Below are positions 1-6,154 of a DNA stretch of 7,945 nucleotides, piece by piece. The notes under the pieces are model-generated. The model searched no databases and was not told the origin of the DNA. It worked only from the letters and a program-made list of their open reading frames with translations. The stretch's first letter is position 1. Each line of letters starts with the position of its first letter. The position numbers and the translations under genes are program-made. Source of the DNA: an uncultured Polaribacter sp. Its GTDB lineage: Bacteria; Bacteroidota; Bacteroidia; Flavobacteriales; Flavobacteriaceae. The stretch covers positions 1 to 7,945 of the forward strand of contig CALHCK010000060.1 of the NCBI GenBank assembly GCA_937936695.1, written 5' to 3'.

Positions 1-45
1 AATCATAATTATAAAAAAGTCTTATCTTAGAGAAAAATTTTTCTT

Positions 46-186
46 ATGAATATCTTCAGTTTTACAGCCCATTTTGAGAGTGAAGAGGCTTGTCGTTTAC
101 ATTTTAAATCGGAAAGAGACAAAGTTGGTGTTAAGTGTCGTCGTTGTTCTAACACGCATCATTATTGGATAAAAAATTTTCAGTAA
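46..186 (+). pseudogene. IS1595-family transposase, N-terminal fragment (zinc ribbon only)
   Basis: This 46-codon reading frame starts with ATG and begins MNIFSFTAHFESEEACRLHF, which I recognise as the start of IS1595-type transposases: an F-x-F segment, then the acidic-acidic-A-C-R stretch that opens the transposase zinc-ribbon domain. The first zinc knuckle, C31-x-x-C34, is present. The second CxxC and the whole catalytic DDE-type (ISXO2-like) domain are missing, since full proteins of the family are several times longer. The frame stops just after WIKN, where homology should continue, in sequence that belongs to the opposite-strand lipoprotein fragment. It is therefore a dead remnant of an insertion sequence. 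I could not identify a terminal inverted repeat in bases 1-45, although a perfect 14-bp palindrome lies at 31-44. The family call comes from memory of the N-terminal pattern; truncation is directly visible. Confidence 0.7.
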
Positions 187-394
187 CAAAAATATGTACA
201 GCAGTTCCTTTGTGTACTTCTCCGTACCTAACTTGAGAGAGTTGATAAGATGTAATTTCAGCAGTACCCTTGTACCAATAGCTATTAAAACTTTGTTGCT
301 GGTTTTTGTTTTTTGTTTCAGGATGAGGATTACTACAAAATAATAAGAAAAAGTTAACAGTAAAAAGAATGTATTTATTTAATAGATATATCAT
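149..394 (-). pseudogene. Truncated flavobacterial lipoprotein gene, N-terminal fragment
   Basis: An 81-codon frame begins with a short signal peptide (hydrophobic residues about 8-19) ending in L-L-F-C20-S, a plausible but non-ideal lipobox, so the parent protein was probably a lipoprotein. The following segment, with SYWYKGTAEITSYQLSQVRYGE and then VHIFVTENFL (parts of residues 38-75), resembles a conserved Flavobacteriia lipoprotein of roughly 300 residues that databases often label, probably wrongly, as septum formation inhibitor Maf; that name is from memory. Homology seems to end near ENFLSN. The last few residues and the stop are read from the antisense of the transposase fragment, so about three quarters of the gene is lost. 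A short intact lipoprotein is possible but less likely, given how abruptly it meets the IS remnant. No promoter was recognised upstream of 394. Confidence 0.55.
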
Positions 395-470
395 AACTTA
401 AAAGGTATTATATGTGTGTAAATTACAAAAAATCAATGTATAAATACATTAATTAATATCGTTTAAAAGC
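395..470. other. AT-rich intergenic spacer with palindrome
   Basis: No gene is apparent between the lipoprotein fragment and the ilvE terminator. The only structure is an inverted repeat at 435-450 with 7-bp arms (AATGTAT / ATACATT) around a 2-bp centre, followed by ttaattaat. It could be a binding site for a dimeric regulator of the now broken lipoprotein gene, but in DNA this AT-rich a chance palindrome is equally plausible. Confidence 0.3.
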
Positions 471-509
471 AAAAAAAATCCTCGTAGACTTAATATCTAT
501 GAGGATTTT
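471..509 (-). terminator. Intrinsic terminator of ilvE
   Basis: Read on the - strand, bases 509-501 (AAAATCCTC) pair with 483-475, with further pairing inside (TAGA at 499-496 with 488-485). A run of eight T follows at 478-471. The hairpin lies about 20 bp after the ilvE stop codon, the expected place and orientation for Rho-independent termination. The AAAA side of the stem would also support some termination from the + strand. Confidence 0.85.
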
Positions 510-529
510 GAGTTTATTTATGTAGGTAA

Positions 530-1585
530 TTATATAATTACTCTCCATCCGTAAGGATCTTCTACTTTATTTGTTTGAATATCTGTAATTGCTTTTTTTA
601 TTGTTTCAGCAAACGGAGCATCTAATTCTGGTAAATCATAATCATTCCCTTGGTATCCAAAACCTGCTATTGGAGAAATTACTGCTGCAGTACCTGCTCC
701 AAACATTTCTTTTAAACTACCACTTTGTGCAGCGGCAATAACTTCAGATACAGAAATTTTTCTAACTTCTACATCAATGTTTAAATCTTCTGCAATTTGT
801 ATCACACTTTTACGAGTAATACCATCTAAAATTCTGTCGCTAGTCGGACTCGTAATTAGGGTATCATTAATTCTAATAAAAATGTTCATAGCACCCGCTT
901 CTTCAATATATTCGTGCGAGTTATCATCAGTCCAAATTACTTGATTGTATCCTTTTTCTATAGCTAATTGTGTTGGGTAAAATTGAGCAGCGTAGTTACC
1001 ACCCGCTTTAGCAAAACCAACTCCACCATTTGCAGCACGAGCATATTTTTCTTCTATTAATACCTTTACTTTACCAGCAAAGTAAGCTCCAGAAGGTGCT
1101 GTACAAATAATAAATTTATAACCATCTGCAGGCGACGCATGAAAACCAACTCCAGAAGCAAACATAAAAGGTCTTATGTATAAAGAGCTACCATCGTTAG
1201 TAGGTATCCAAGCATTGTCTACTTCTAACAATTTTTTTAAACCATCCATAAAAATATCTTCAGGAATCTGAGGAATGACCAAACGTTCTGCAGATTTGTT
1301 TAAACGTTTACAGTTATCTAAAGGTCTAAATAACATGGTGTTTCCTTCTGCATCTTTGTAGGCTTTCATTCCTTCAAAAATAGATTGTCCATAATGAAAA
1401 ATCTTAGCGGCAGGGTCTAATGTAATAGGAGAATAAGGCTTTATAACAGGTGTTTGCCACTCTCCATTAGTAAAAGTACATTCTAACATGTGGTCAGAAT
1501 AAACGCTACCGAAAGGTAAATTATTAAAATCTACAGAATCTATTTTCGATTTTTCTATACGCTGAATTTCTATATTAGATTTCAT
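530..1585 (-). CDS. ilvE: Branched-chain amino acid aminotransferase
   Basis: This 351-residue protein is a PLP-dependent fold-type IV aminotransferase of the BCAT (eukaryote-like, longer) subgroup. It catalyses the last step of valine, leucine and isoleucine synthesis and the first step of their breakdown, using 2-oxoglutarate/glutamate in the cytoplasm. Visible signatures are YGQSIFEGMKAY (65-76), the arginine-rich RPLDNCKRLNKSAERL (87-102), LYIRPFMFASG (135-145), the lysine motif FAKAGGNYAAQ with probable Schiff-base Lys193, EEAGAMNIF (228-236), and EMFGAGTAAVISPI (293-306) for phosphate and substrate contacts. Length is normal for the family and no key residue is missing. The ATG start gives the expected charged N terminus ahead of the domain. 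The gene stands alone, with its own -7 element and terminator, away from other ilv/leu genes. No leucine-rich leader or attenuator is visible upstream, only a short 5' region. Confidence 0.96.
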   Translation of the reverse strand: MKSNIEIQRIEKSKIDSVDFNNLPFGSVYSDHMLECTFTNGEWQTPVIKPYSPITLDPAAKIFHYGQSIFEGMKAYKDAEGNTMLFRPLDNCKRLNKSAERLVIPQIPEDIFMDGLKKLLEVDNAWIPTNDGSSLYIRPFMFASGVGFHASPADGYKFIICTAPSGAYFAGKVKVLIEEKYARAANGGVGFAKAGGNYAAQFYPTQLAIEKGYNQVIWTDDNSHEYIEEAGAMNIFIRINDTLITSPTSDRILDGITRKSVIQIAEDLNIDVEVRKISVSEVIAAAQSGSLKEMFGAGTAAVISPIAGFGYQGNDYDLPELDAPFAETIKKAITDIQTNKVEDPYGWRVII

Positions 1586-1608
1586 TGGTTATCTTAAAAT
1601 TGTATATA

Positions 1609-1616
1609 CAAATGTA
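1609..1616 (-). promoter_or_regulatory. Candidate ilvE promoter (-7 element)
   Basis: On the - strand these bases read TACATTTG, an exact match to the Bacteroidota sigma-ABfr -7 consensus TAnnTTTG, 23 bp upstream of the ilvE ATG. Transcription would start around 1600, giving a very short leader. No convincing -33 TTG is found at the usual spacing, so this rests on one element and its position. Confidence 0.45.
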
Positions 1617-1649
1617 AACAAAATATTTATCTGATTATAGAAGAAATCA

Positions 1650-1679
1650 TTGCTTTTAACAGACAAATAGGTACTTTTG
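1650..1679 (+). promoter_or_regulatory. Candidate mnmD promoter (-33 TTG and -7 TACTTTTG)
   Basis: TTG at 1650-1652 is followed, after 19 bp, by TACTTTTG at 1672-1679, which fits the Bacteroidota arrangement of a -33 TTG and a -7 TAnnTTTG. The start point would be near 1685, leaving a leader of about 110 nt before the mnmD start codon. That leader contains a 10-codon open frame at 1738-1770. The rest of the 1586-1796 intergenic region holds nothing else I can support. Confidence 0.5.
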
Positions 1680-1796
1680 TTAATCAGACAATAAAAGTAA
1701 ATATTCTGCTATATTTTATGCATTTTTGTTTAAAAATATGAAATCTAGCGAAGAATTATTACTCTTTTAATCATTTTAATACATAAATAACAAATT

Positions 1797-2468
1797 TTGA
1801 AACGAGAAATATTGATTACTTCAGATGGTTCTACTACAATACATTTACCAGATTGGAACGAACAATACCATTCTAAACACGGAGCCATACAAGAAGCATA
1901 TCATGTTTTTATAAAAACAGGTTTTAATAAAATTTTAGAAGATAAAAAAGAGCAGCTTTCTATTTTAGAAATTGGTTTTGGTACTGGTTTAAATGCATTT
2001 ATTACTTTTTTAGAATCTAAAAAAAAGCAACAAAAAATTAATTATGTTGGTGTAGAAGCATACCCTGTTGCAAGTAACGAAGTAGATAAATTAAATTATG
2101 TAATAGAATTAAAGGCAGTAGAAAATGAGGCTGTTTTTAAAGAAATGCACGCTGTTGTTTGGGAAGAAAAACATGAAATTTCTTCGGGTTTTTTATTGAC
2201 AAAAAGAAAACAATTTTTTGAAGATATTGATGATGTAAATACTTTTGATTTAATTTATTTTGATGCCTTTGGAGCCACAAATCAACCAGAATTATGGACA
2301 GTAGACATCTTTAAAAAAATGCACACAGCATTAAAACCAGATAGTGTTTTAGTAACCTATTCTGCAAAAGGTAGTGTTAGAAGAGCTATGCAAGAAGTAG
2401 GTTTTTTGGTAGAGCGTTTACCCGGGCCTCCTGGAAAAAGAGAAATGCTAAGAGCTACTAAAGTGTAA
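1797..2468 (+). CDS. mnmD: tRNA (mnm5s2U34) methyltransferase, stand-alone MnmD
   Basis: This 223-residue SAM-dependent methyltransferase (DUF752/Methyltransf_30 family) makes the final methylation of the wobble uridine 34 side chain, converting 5-aminomethyl-2-thiouridine to its 5-methylaminomethyl form. In E. coli this activity is one half of bifunctional MnmC; here the FAD oxidase half is absent, as in other stand-alone MnmD proteins. Visible features are the N-terminal ITSDGSTTIHLPDWNEQYHSKHGAIQEA segment (8-35, typical of the family), the SAM loop LEIGFGTGLNAF (57-68), the acidic YVGVEAYP strand (83-90), the core DLIYFDAFGATNQPELWT (about 150-168), and the C-terminal VTYSAKGSVRRA and GPPGKREMLRA. 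The start is TTG: an in-frame TAA lies at 1788-1790 and no ATG occurs between it and the conserved N terminus. It converges on the DUF1223 gene with a 1-bp gap. Confidence 0.92.
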   Translation: MKREILITSDGSTTIHLPDWNEQYHSKHGAIQEAYHVFIKTGFNKILEDKKEQLSILEIGFGTGLNAFITFLESKKKQQKINYVGVEAYPVASNEVDKLNYVIELKAVENEAVFKEMHAVVWEEKHEISSGFLLTKRKQFFEDIDDVNTFDLIYFDAFGATNQPELWTVDIFKKMHTALKPDSVLVTYSAKGSVRRAMQEVGFLVERLPGPPGKREMLRATKV

Positions 2469-2492
2469 CTTATAATTTTACTTGAGTAGCTC
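2452..2492. terminator. Inverted repeat across two convergent stop codons, possible bidirectional terminator
   Basis: GAGCTACT at 2452-2459 is the reverse complement of AGTAGCTC at 2485-2492. After one A/G mismatch, AAGT (2461-2464) pairs with ACTT (2480-2483), leaving a loop of about 15 nt that holds both stop codons. Twelve of 13 arm positions match. No run of T follows the stem in either direction, so it is not a standard Rho-independent terminator. It could still form a hairpin at the 3' end of either mRNA. Confidence 0.35.
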
Positions 2493-3210
2493 CTGTAATA
2501 TGTAATTGATCATTTTCTAAAAAACTAATTACTCTTAACTTTGTTTCGTTTTTATAGTTTTCAGGAATTTTAATTGTTGCTATACCTTGTTTTTGCGTGT
2601 TGTTAACAGTAAGTGTGTTAATAACAATATTACTATTAGAAATAGTTCTGTTGGTGTTTTCGCCTCTTTTTACTTTGGTTACTTTGTTTTCTAAAACCAA
2701 AGCAATTTGTAATTTTTTAGAGTTAACATCCCCATCAATACTATATTTAAAAGAAACATTAGTACCTTCTTTTTTTAATTGCTGTATTGCAATAGCATTT
2801 GCCGATTCATTATTTAAATTTTGAGAAATGCTACTTGTAATTTTACTTTTATTAGAACCTACGTAATGCTTTTTTCCGTTAACAACTACCTGAGGAGTAT
2901 ATACACTTCTTGTTTGTAATTGTCTTGCATAACTGTATTGTAAATTACTGTATTCTTTTTTACTGTAAGGGTCTTTCCATCCTAAAGAATTCCAATAATC
3001 TACGTGATAAGACATTACGATAACATTTTTATCAGCATAATTTTCTTTAATTTCTTCTAAAAAACTATCTGCTCTTGGGCAACTACTGCATCCTTGAGAA
3101 GTAAAAAGTTGTAAAACAACAAAAGGTTGTTTTTTTAAAGGAGGTGTATTATTTATTGCTTTAGTTGTAAGACTATATATAGAGATAAAAGCGATTAAGA
3201 AGTATTTCAT
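2470..3210 (-). CDS. Secreted DUF1223 thioredoxin-like protein
   Basis: This 246-residue protein belongs to the DUF1223 family (PF06764), whose members have a thioredoxin-like fold and no firmly established function. A signal peptide is visible: Lys2, a hydrophobic stretch at about 4-13, and a likely cleavage site after TKA18, so the protein is exported, probably to the periplasm. The mature part starts with VVLQLFTSQGCSSCPRAD (31-48), where C41-x-x-C44 forms the redox-type motif. A cis-proline-like YTPQVVVNG (104-112) follows, as in thioredoxins. The C-terminal half (about 145-246) is a beta-rich domain with the family-typical R-G-E-N...R-T segment (182-189). The CxxC suggests thiol-disulfide chemistry or metal/thiol binding, but this is inference. 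Length is normal. The ATG directly precedes the signal peptide. No promoter matching TAnnTTTG was seen upstream, and the gene has no functional partner nearby. Confidence 0.88.
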   Translation of the reverse strand: MKYFLIAFISIYSLTTKAINNTPPLKKQPFVVLQLFTSQGCSSCPRADSFLEEIKENYADKNVIVMSYHVDYWNSLGWKDPYSKKEYSNLQYSYARQLQTRSVYTPQVVVNGKKHYVGSNKSKITSSISQNLNNESANAIAIQQLKKEGTNVSFKYSIDGDVNSKKLQIALVLENKVTKVKRGENTNRTISNSNIVINTLTVNNTQKQGIATIKIPENYKNETKLRVISFLENDQLHITGATQVKL

Positions 3211-3256
3211 AAAAATTGTTTTAATGCTAAATCTGTCGTTATATTATAGATATACT

Positions 3257-3264
3257 TACGTTTG
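3257..3264 (+). promoter_or_regulatory. Candidate promoter (-7 element) of the small membrane protein gene
   Basis: TACGTTTG matches the Bacteroidota -7 consensus TAnnTTTG exactly and lies 46 bp upstream of the ATG at 3311. A CTG at 3233-3235, 21 bp upstream, is a weak -33 candidate. Its presence is an independent argument that the short + strand gene is real and separately transcribed. Confidence 0.4.
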
Positions 3265-3310
3265 CAGTTTAATTACAATACATTTTTTTATCTTCGTTTT
3301 ATAAATTATA

Positions 3311-3460
3311 ATGTACATGGAGTTTAAAAGAAAGTTTGGTAAAAGAAGAGAAACAAAACCTGTAAAAGGACTTTTTTTAGTGTTGTTACTTGCTTTTGTA
3401 TTGTTTCTTTGGTTTAAGGCAGGTAGTATTATAGAAGCATTGTTACCAGCTACTTCTTAA
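3311..3460 (+). CDS. Small single-pass membrane protein (49 aa), function unknown
   Basis: An ATG-started frame of 49 codons encodes a basic N terminus (FKRKFGKRRETKPVKG, residues 5-20), one strongly hydrophobic segment (about 21-36, LFLVLLLAFVLFLWFK) and a short tail ending LLPATS. This basic-then-membrane order predicts an inner-membrane protein with its N terminus in the cytoplasm. It has only a generic resemblance to short hypothetical proteins of flavobacteria, and I assign no function. A second ATG at 3317 (Met3) gives a 47-residue form and may be the true start. Upstream is a good -7 element. The 3' end overlaps the convergent glycosyltransferase gene by 11 bp (3450-3460). The composition is coherent: a clean amphipathic/hydrophobic pattern with codon use like its neighbours. 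A chance frame is possible but unlikely. Confidence 0.65.
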   Translation: MYMEFKRKFGKRRETKPVKGLFLVLLLAFVLFLWFKAGSIIEALLPATS

Positions 3461-4556
3461 AACGTCTTCCTTTCCAAGAGTATTTGGTGGTAAGTGATAG
3501 TATAACTATATATACACTAAAAAAAGGGTATAAGAAACTAGCAAACAAATACCATTTAATAAATTTGTTTGTGTGTTTAAAAAAACGCATTGTAGGTATT
3601 AATAAAAGTAAATCGATACCCATTTTTACAGCAAAAACAAAAAACATTGCTTTTAAAGAATTTGTCCACCAAAAAGGAAGTATGATTGTGTTTGTTACCA
3701 AAATTAATAGACCTATTAATTTTACTTTAAAAGAGTTAAAATTACTGGTTTTAGCAGCCCACCTTTTTCTTTGTTGTATTAAATCTGTCCAAGTTTTTAC
3801 AGGAAAAGTAGTTACTGTCGCTTCTTCAGATTTTAAATACAGTACACTTTCTTTTTGATGATTTATAAATTTTTCGAATAGAAAAATATCATCGCCACTA
3901 GCAATTGTATCATTGCCTTTAAAACCGTTTAATTGTAAAAAAACATCTTTTTGGTAAGCTAAATTAGCACCATTACATAAAAACGGAAATTGTATACCAA
4001 AACCGCCAATTGTAGTACCCTGCATACTCATAAAATCTAATAATTGAAACTGAGCTAATAGCGTATTTTTAGCATTGTAATTTACAGGAGCAACTACCAT
4101 TTTGGGGTGTTTTTCTTGGATAAAAGCATCTAATGTAGAAAGCCATTTTTTTGGTAATACACAATCTGCATCTGTAGTTATTATCCAATTATTTGTTGTT
4201 TTTAAAATTGCCGTAGCAATAGCATCTTTTTTAGGTGAGACAGAAGTTCTTATATTTTTTAAAAGTTTAAAGGAGTATGGTAGTTGGTAGTTGTTAATAA
4301 TAGCAACAGAATTGTCAGAGGAATCATCATCAACAAAAATAAACTCTACCAATTCTTTTGGGTATTTTAATGAGTGAATAGAATCTAATAAAAACGGTAA
4401 ATTATTGGCTTCGTTTCTAAACGGAATAACAATAGAAAAAGCAGTTTTTGTATGAGTATAACTATACTTAAAATAAGGTGTTTTTGTAAAACCTACAGAC
4501 AATGCAATAATAAGAATTGCATATAGTAATAGAGTTATGCTTAGTAACCAAATCAT
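3450..4556 (-). CDS. Membrane-associated family 2 glycosyltransferase
   Basis: This 368-residue protein is a GT-A fold, GT2-family enzyme that transfers a sugar from a nucleotide-sugar donor on the cytoplasmic face of the inner membrane. An N-terminal membrane segment (about 2-22) precedes the catalytic domain, which shows SIVIPFRNEANNLP (41-54), the nucleotide-binding VDDDSSDNS (75-83), the metal-binding T-D129-A-D131-C (DxD type), the acceptor-side SGDD (220-223), and Q-R-K-R-W (262-266), the QxxRW-type motif of processive and polyprenyl-linked GT2 enzymes. About three membrane segments follow (280-297, 302-322, 336-357). All catalytic motifs are intact. The ATG overlaps the upstream flippase-like gene's stop as ATGA, so the two are probably translationally coupled and work together. 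The substrate is unknown; a glycolipid or lipid-linked surface glycan is the likeliest product class. The 3' end overlaps the small membrane protein gene. Confidence 0.88.
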   Translation of the reverse strand: MIWLLSITLLLYAILIIALSVGFTKTPYFKYSYTHTKTAFSIVIPFRNEANNLPFLLDSIHSLKYPKELVEFIFVDDDSSDNSVAIINNYQLPYSFKLLKNIRTSVSPKKDAIATAILKTTNNWIITTDADCVLPKKWLSTLDAFIQEKHPKMVVAPVNYNAKNTLLAQFQLLDFMSMQGTTIGGFGIQFPFLCNGANLAYQKDVFLQLNGFKGNDTIASGDDIFLFEKFINHQKESVLYLKSEEATVTTFPVKTWTDLIQQRKRWAAKTSNFNSFKVKLIGLLILVTNTIILPFWWTNSLKAMFFVFAVKMGIDLLLLIPTMRFFKHTNKFIKWYLFASFLYPFFSVYIVILSLTTKYSWKGRRFKK

Positions 4557-5512
4557 ACTGATATATTGGGTTTAAAGGTAATTACAAAATAGCAGCCTAT
4601 TAAAGCAGGAATTACGAAATTAAAAAACCACATTAGTGTTGTTACCGATAAAATATTTAAAGAGGGTACTTGTAAAAAAGAGAATACCCAAACAGCTACG
4701 GTACCTTTTAAAACTACATCTAAAAAAGACCACATTGGTATTGTAGAGGCAATTAAATACGTGGTAGTAATTGCAATAAGAGCGTTTATGTAAGAAATAT
4801 CTGCCTTAAATATTAGCAATAAAAAATAGAATTGATGTGTGAAAATAACAAATCTACCAAAAGATAACAAACCTACTTTTACATTTAATTGTAGAGGTAT
4901 TTTATGTAAAAAAGTTTTTATTTTGTTTACATACTGTAAACCTATGCTGCTTTTTTTAATAAGAAAATAGCAGGTAGTAATTAAAATAAAAAATAATAAC
5001 AAACTGCCATAAAAAGAAGGGGAGTTAAATGGAATAGCGTGCTTAGTTGAAAATAATACGCAACCAATACCGCCAAAAAAAAGGGTAGCTAAAAGCTGAT
5101 AAAAATTCCCTATAAAATTTAAACCTACAACTTGTTTTCTTAACTGCTTTTTAAAGTACATTGCTTTAGCACCATACTCGCCAATTCTATTAGGAGTAAC
5201 TAAAGAAGCAGTTAAAGATGCTAAACTTTGTTTTGTTGCCGATAAGAGAGAGAAATCGTCAATAAAAAGTAGTAAAGTGTGCCATTTTTTAATTTCTAAA
5301 AACCAATTTAAAAAAGATAAAAAAAGTAATATTAGGCAGTTTTTAAAAGATAAAATATTGTTGTCTGTTAGTGTTTTGTAAAATTCAGAAAAAGGTAAAT
5401 GACTATTGTTATTTAATTTTTGCCATATAAAATATCCGCAGCCAATTACAATAGATAGTTTTATCATCAACCAAAAGAATTGTTTAGTTTTGTAAGAAAG
5501 CGAATTGTACAT
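4553..5512 (-). CDS. Polytopic flippase-like protein, LPG synthase transmembrane / UPF0104 family
   Basis: The protein of 319 residues is almost wholly membrane-embedded, with roughly eight hydrophobic segments (about 12-30, 57-73, 132-154, 167-185, 215-235, 240-258, 262-282, 289-312). It resembles the PF03706 family (lysylphosphatidylglycerol synthase transmembrane region, UPF0104), best supported by TPNRIGEYGAKAMYF (106-120), the family's conserved P-x-R-x-G-E segment. The soluble aminoacyl-transferase domain of MprF is absent, so it should not make lysyl-PG; members of this stand-alone type are usually proposed to move or bind a lipid substrate. I chose the ATG at 5512-5510; an in-frame TTG at 5521 would add three residues, but that codon lies within a weak CAAAGTAA element and is a poorer candidate. 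It is the first gene of a two-gene operon with the glycosyltransferase (4-bp overlap) and diverges from ruvC. Confidence 0.8.
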   Translation of the reverse strand: MYNSLSYKTKQFFWLMIKLSIVIGCGYFIWQKLNNNSHLPFSEFYKTLTDNNILSFKNCLILLFLSFLNWFLEIKKWHTLLLFIDDFSLLSATKQSLASLTASLVTPNRIGEYGAKAMYFKKQLRKQVVGLNFIGNFYQLLATLFFGGIGCVLFSTKHAIPFNSPSFYGSLLLFFILITTCYFLIKKSSIGLQYVNKIKTFLHKIPLQLNVKVGLLSFGRFVIFTHQFYFLLLIFKADISYINALIAITTTYLIASTIPMWSFLDVVLKGTVAVWVFSFLQVPSLNILSVTTLMWFFNFVIPALIGCYFVITFKPNISV

Positions 5513-5577
5513 AGTGTGCAAAGTAACAAATAATCATCATTTAAGTTTAGTGATACAAATAAAAACAATCTAAGATT
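5513..5577. promoter_or_regulatory. Divergent intergenic region, flippase-like gene / ruvC
   Basis: This 65-bp region must carry the promoters of both operons. On the + strand TAAGTTTA (5542-5549) matches TAnnTTTG at all but the last base. On the - strand 5526-5519 reads TTACTTTG, also one mismatch, but only 6 bp from the ATG. A 15-bp palindrome, ACAATCT-A-AGATTGT (5565-5579), overlaps the GTG start of ruvC. None of these is strong alone. Confidence 0.3.
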
Positions 5578-6132
5578 GTGGCAGTAGAAAAAATAATATT
5601 GGGTATTGATCCTGGAACTAGTATTATGGGTTTTGGGTTGATAAAGGTTGTTGGTAAAAAAATGGAATTTATTCAGATGAATGAGCTAATTCTTAAAAAA
5701 TATGATGATCATTATTTAAAATTAAAACTAATTTTTGAGCGTACTATAGAGTTAATAGATACGTATCATCCTGATGAAATAGCTATCGAAGCTCCTTTTT
5801 TTGGTAAAAATGTACAGTCTATGTTAAAACTAGGTAGGGCTCAAGGTGTGGCTATGGCTGCGGGATTATCTAGAGAAATACCAATAACAGAGTATTTACC
5901 CAAAAAAATAAAAATGGCAATTACAGGTAGTGGTAGTGCAAGTAAAGAGCAGGTGGCATTAATGTTAAAATCTGTATTAAACTTAAAAACATTGCCTAAA
6001 AACTTAGATGCAACAGATGGTTTGGCAGCGGCAGTTTGTCATTTTTACAATTCGGGAAGAGTAATTGGTGGAAAAAATTATACAGGTTGGGCTTCTTTTG
6101 TAAAACAAAATGAAAGTAGAGTTAAAAAATAA
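5578..6132 (+). CDS. ruvC: Crossover junction endodeoxyribonuclease RuvC
   Basis: This 184-residue protein resolves Holliday junctions by paired nicking, as the nuclease of the RuvABC complex in recombinational repair. The RNase H-like fold and all four catalytic acids are visible: Asp11 in LGIDPGTSIMGFG (8-20), Glu71 in IAIEAPFFGKN (68-78), and Asp144 and Asp147 in NLDATDGLAAAVCH (142-155). The stretch VQSMLKLGRAQGVAMAA (79-95) and the S/G-rich basic region around ITGSGSASKEQV (115-126) are family-typical. The length is slightly above the E. coli enzyme, with a short basic tail as in other Bacteroidota. The start is GTG: it immediately precedes the conserved first strand and no ATG lies in a suitable position. 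It is the first gene of a + strand run with hemW 22 bp downstream. ruvA and ruvB are not in the window, so ruvC is separated from them here. Confidence 0.96.
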   Translation: MAVEKIILGIDPGTSIMGFGLIKVVGKKMEFIQMNELILKKYDDHYLKLKLIFERTIELIDTYHPDEIAIEAPFFGKNVQSMLKLGRAQGVAMAAGLSREIPITEYLPKKIKMAITGSGSASKEQVALMLKSVLNLKTLPKNLDATDGLAAAVCHFYNSGRVIGGKNYTGWASFVKQNESRVKK

Positions 6133-6154
6133 TTTTGGAAACATATAGTAATTA

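Noticed and set aside
31..44. Perfect 14-bp palindrome AGAAAAATTTTTCT as an IS end or operator
   Set aside because: It is only A/T runs flanked by AG/CT, with no matching second copy in the window to support a terminal inverted repeat.
2597..2824. A 75-codon + strand open frame
   Set aside because: It lies wholly antisense to the well-supported DUF1223 coding region, and its hydrophobic composition mirrors the AT-rich opposite strand.
3450..3500. Intrinsic terminator between the small membrane gene and the glycosyltransferase gene
   Set aside because: I looked for a stem followed by a T-run at this convergent junction and found none with more than about five paired bases.
3484..3858. A 124-codon + strand open frame
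   Set aside because: It is antisense to the C-terminal half of the glycosyltransferase, with no recognisable motif or promoter.
4102..4290. A 62-codon + strand open frame
   Set aside because: It is antisense to the catalytic domain of the glycosyltransferase, including its DAD motif.
5513..5521. TTG at 5521 as start of the flippase-like gene
   Set aside because: An ATG three codons later at 5512 is the better start and costs no conserved sequence.
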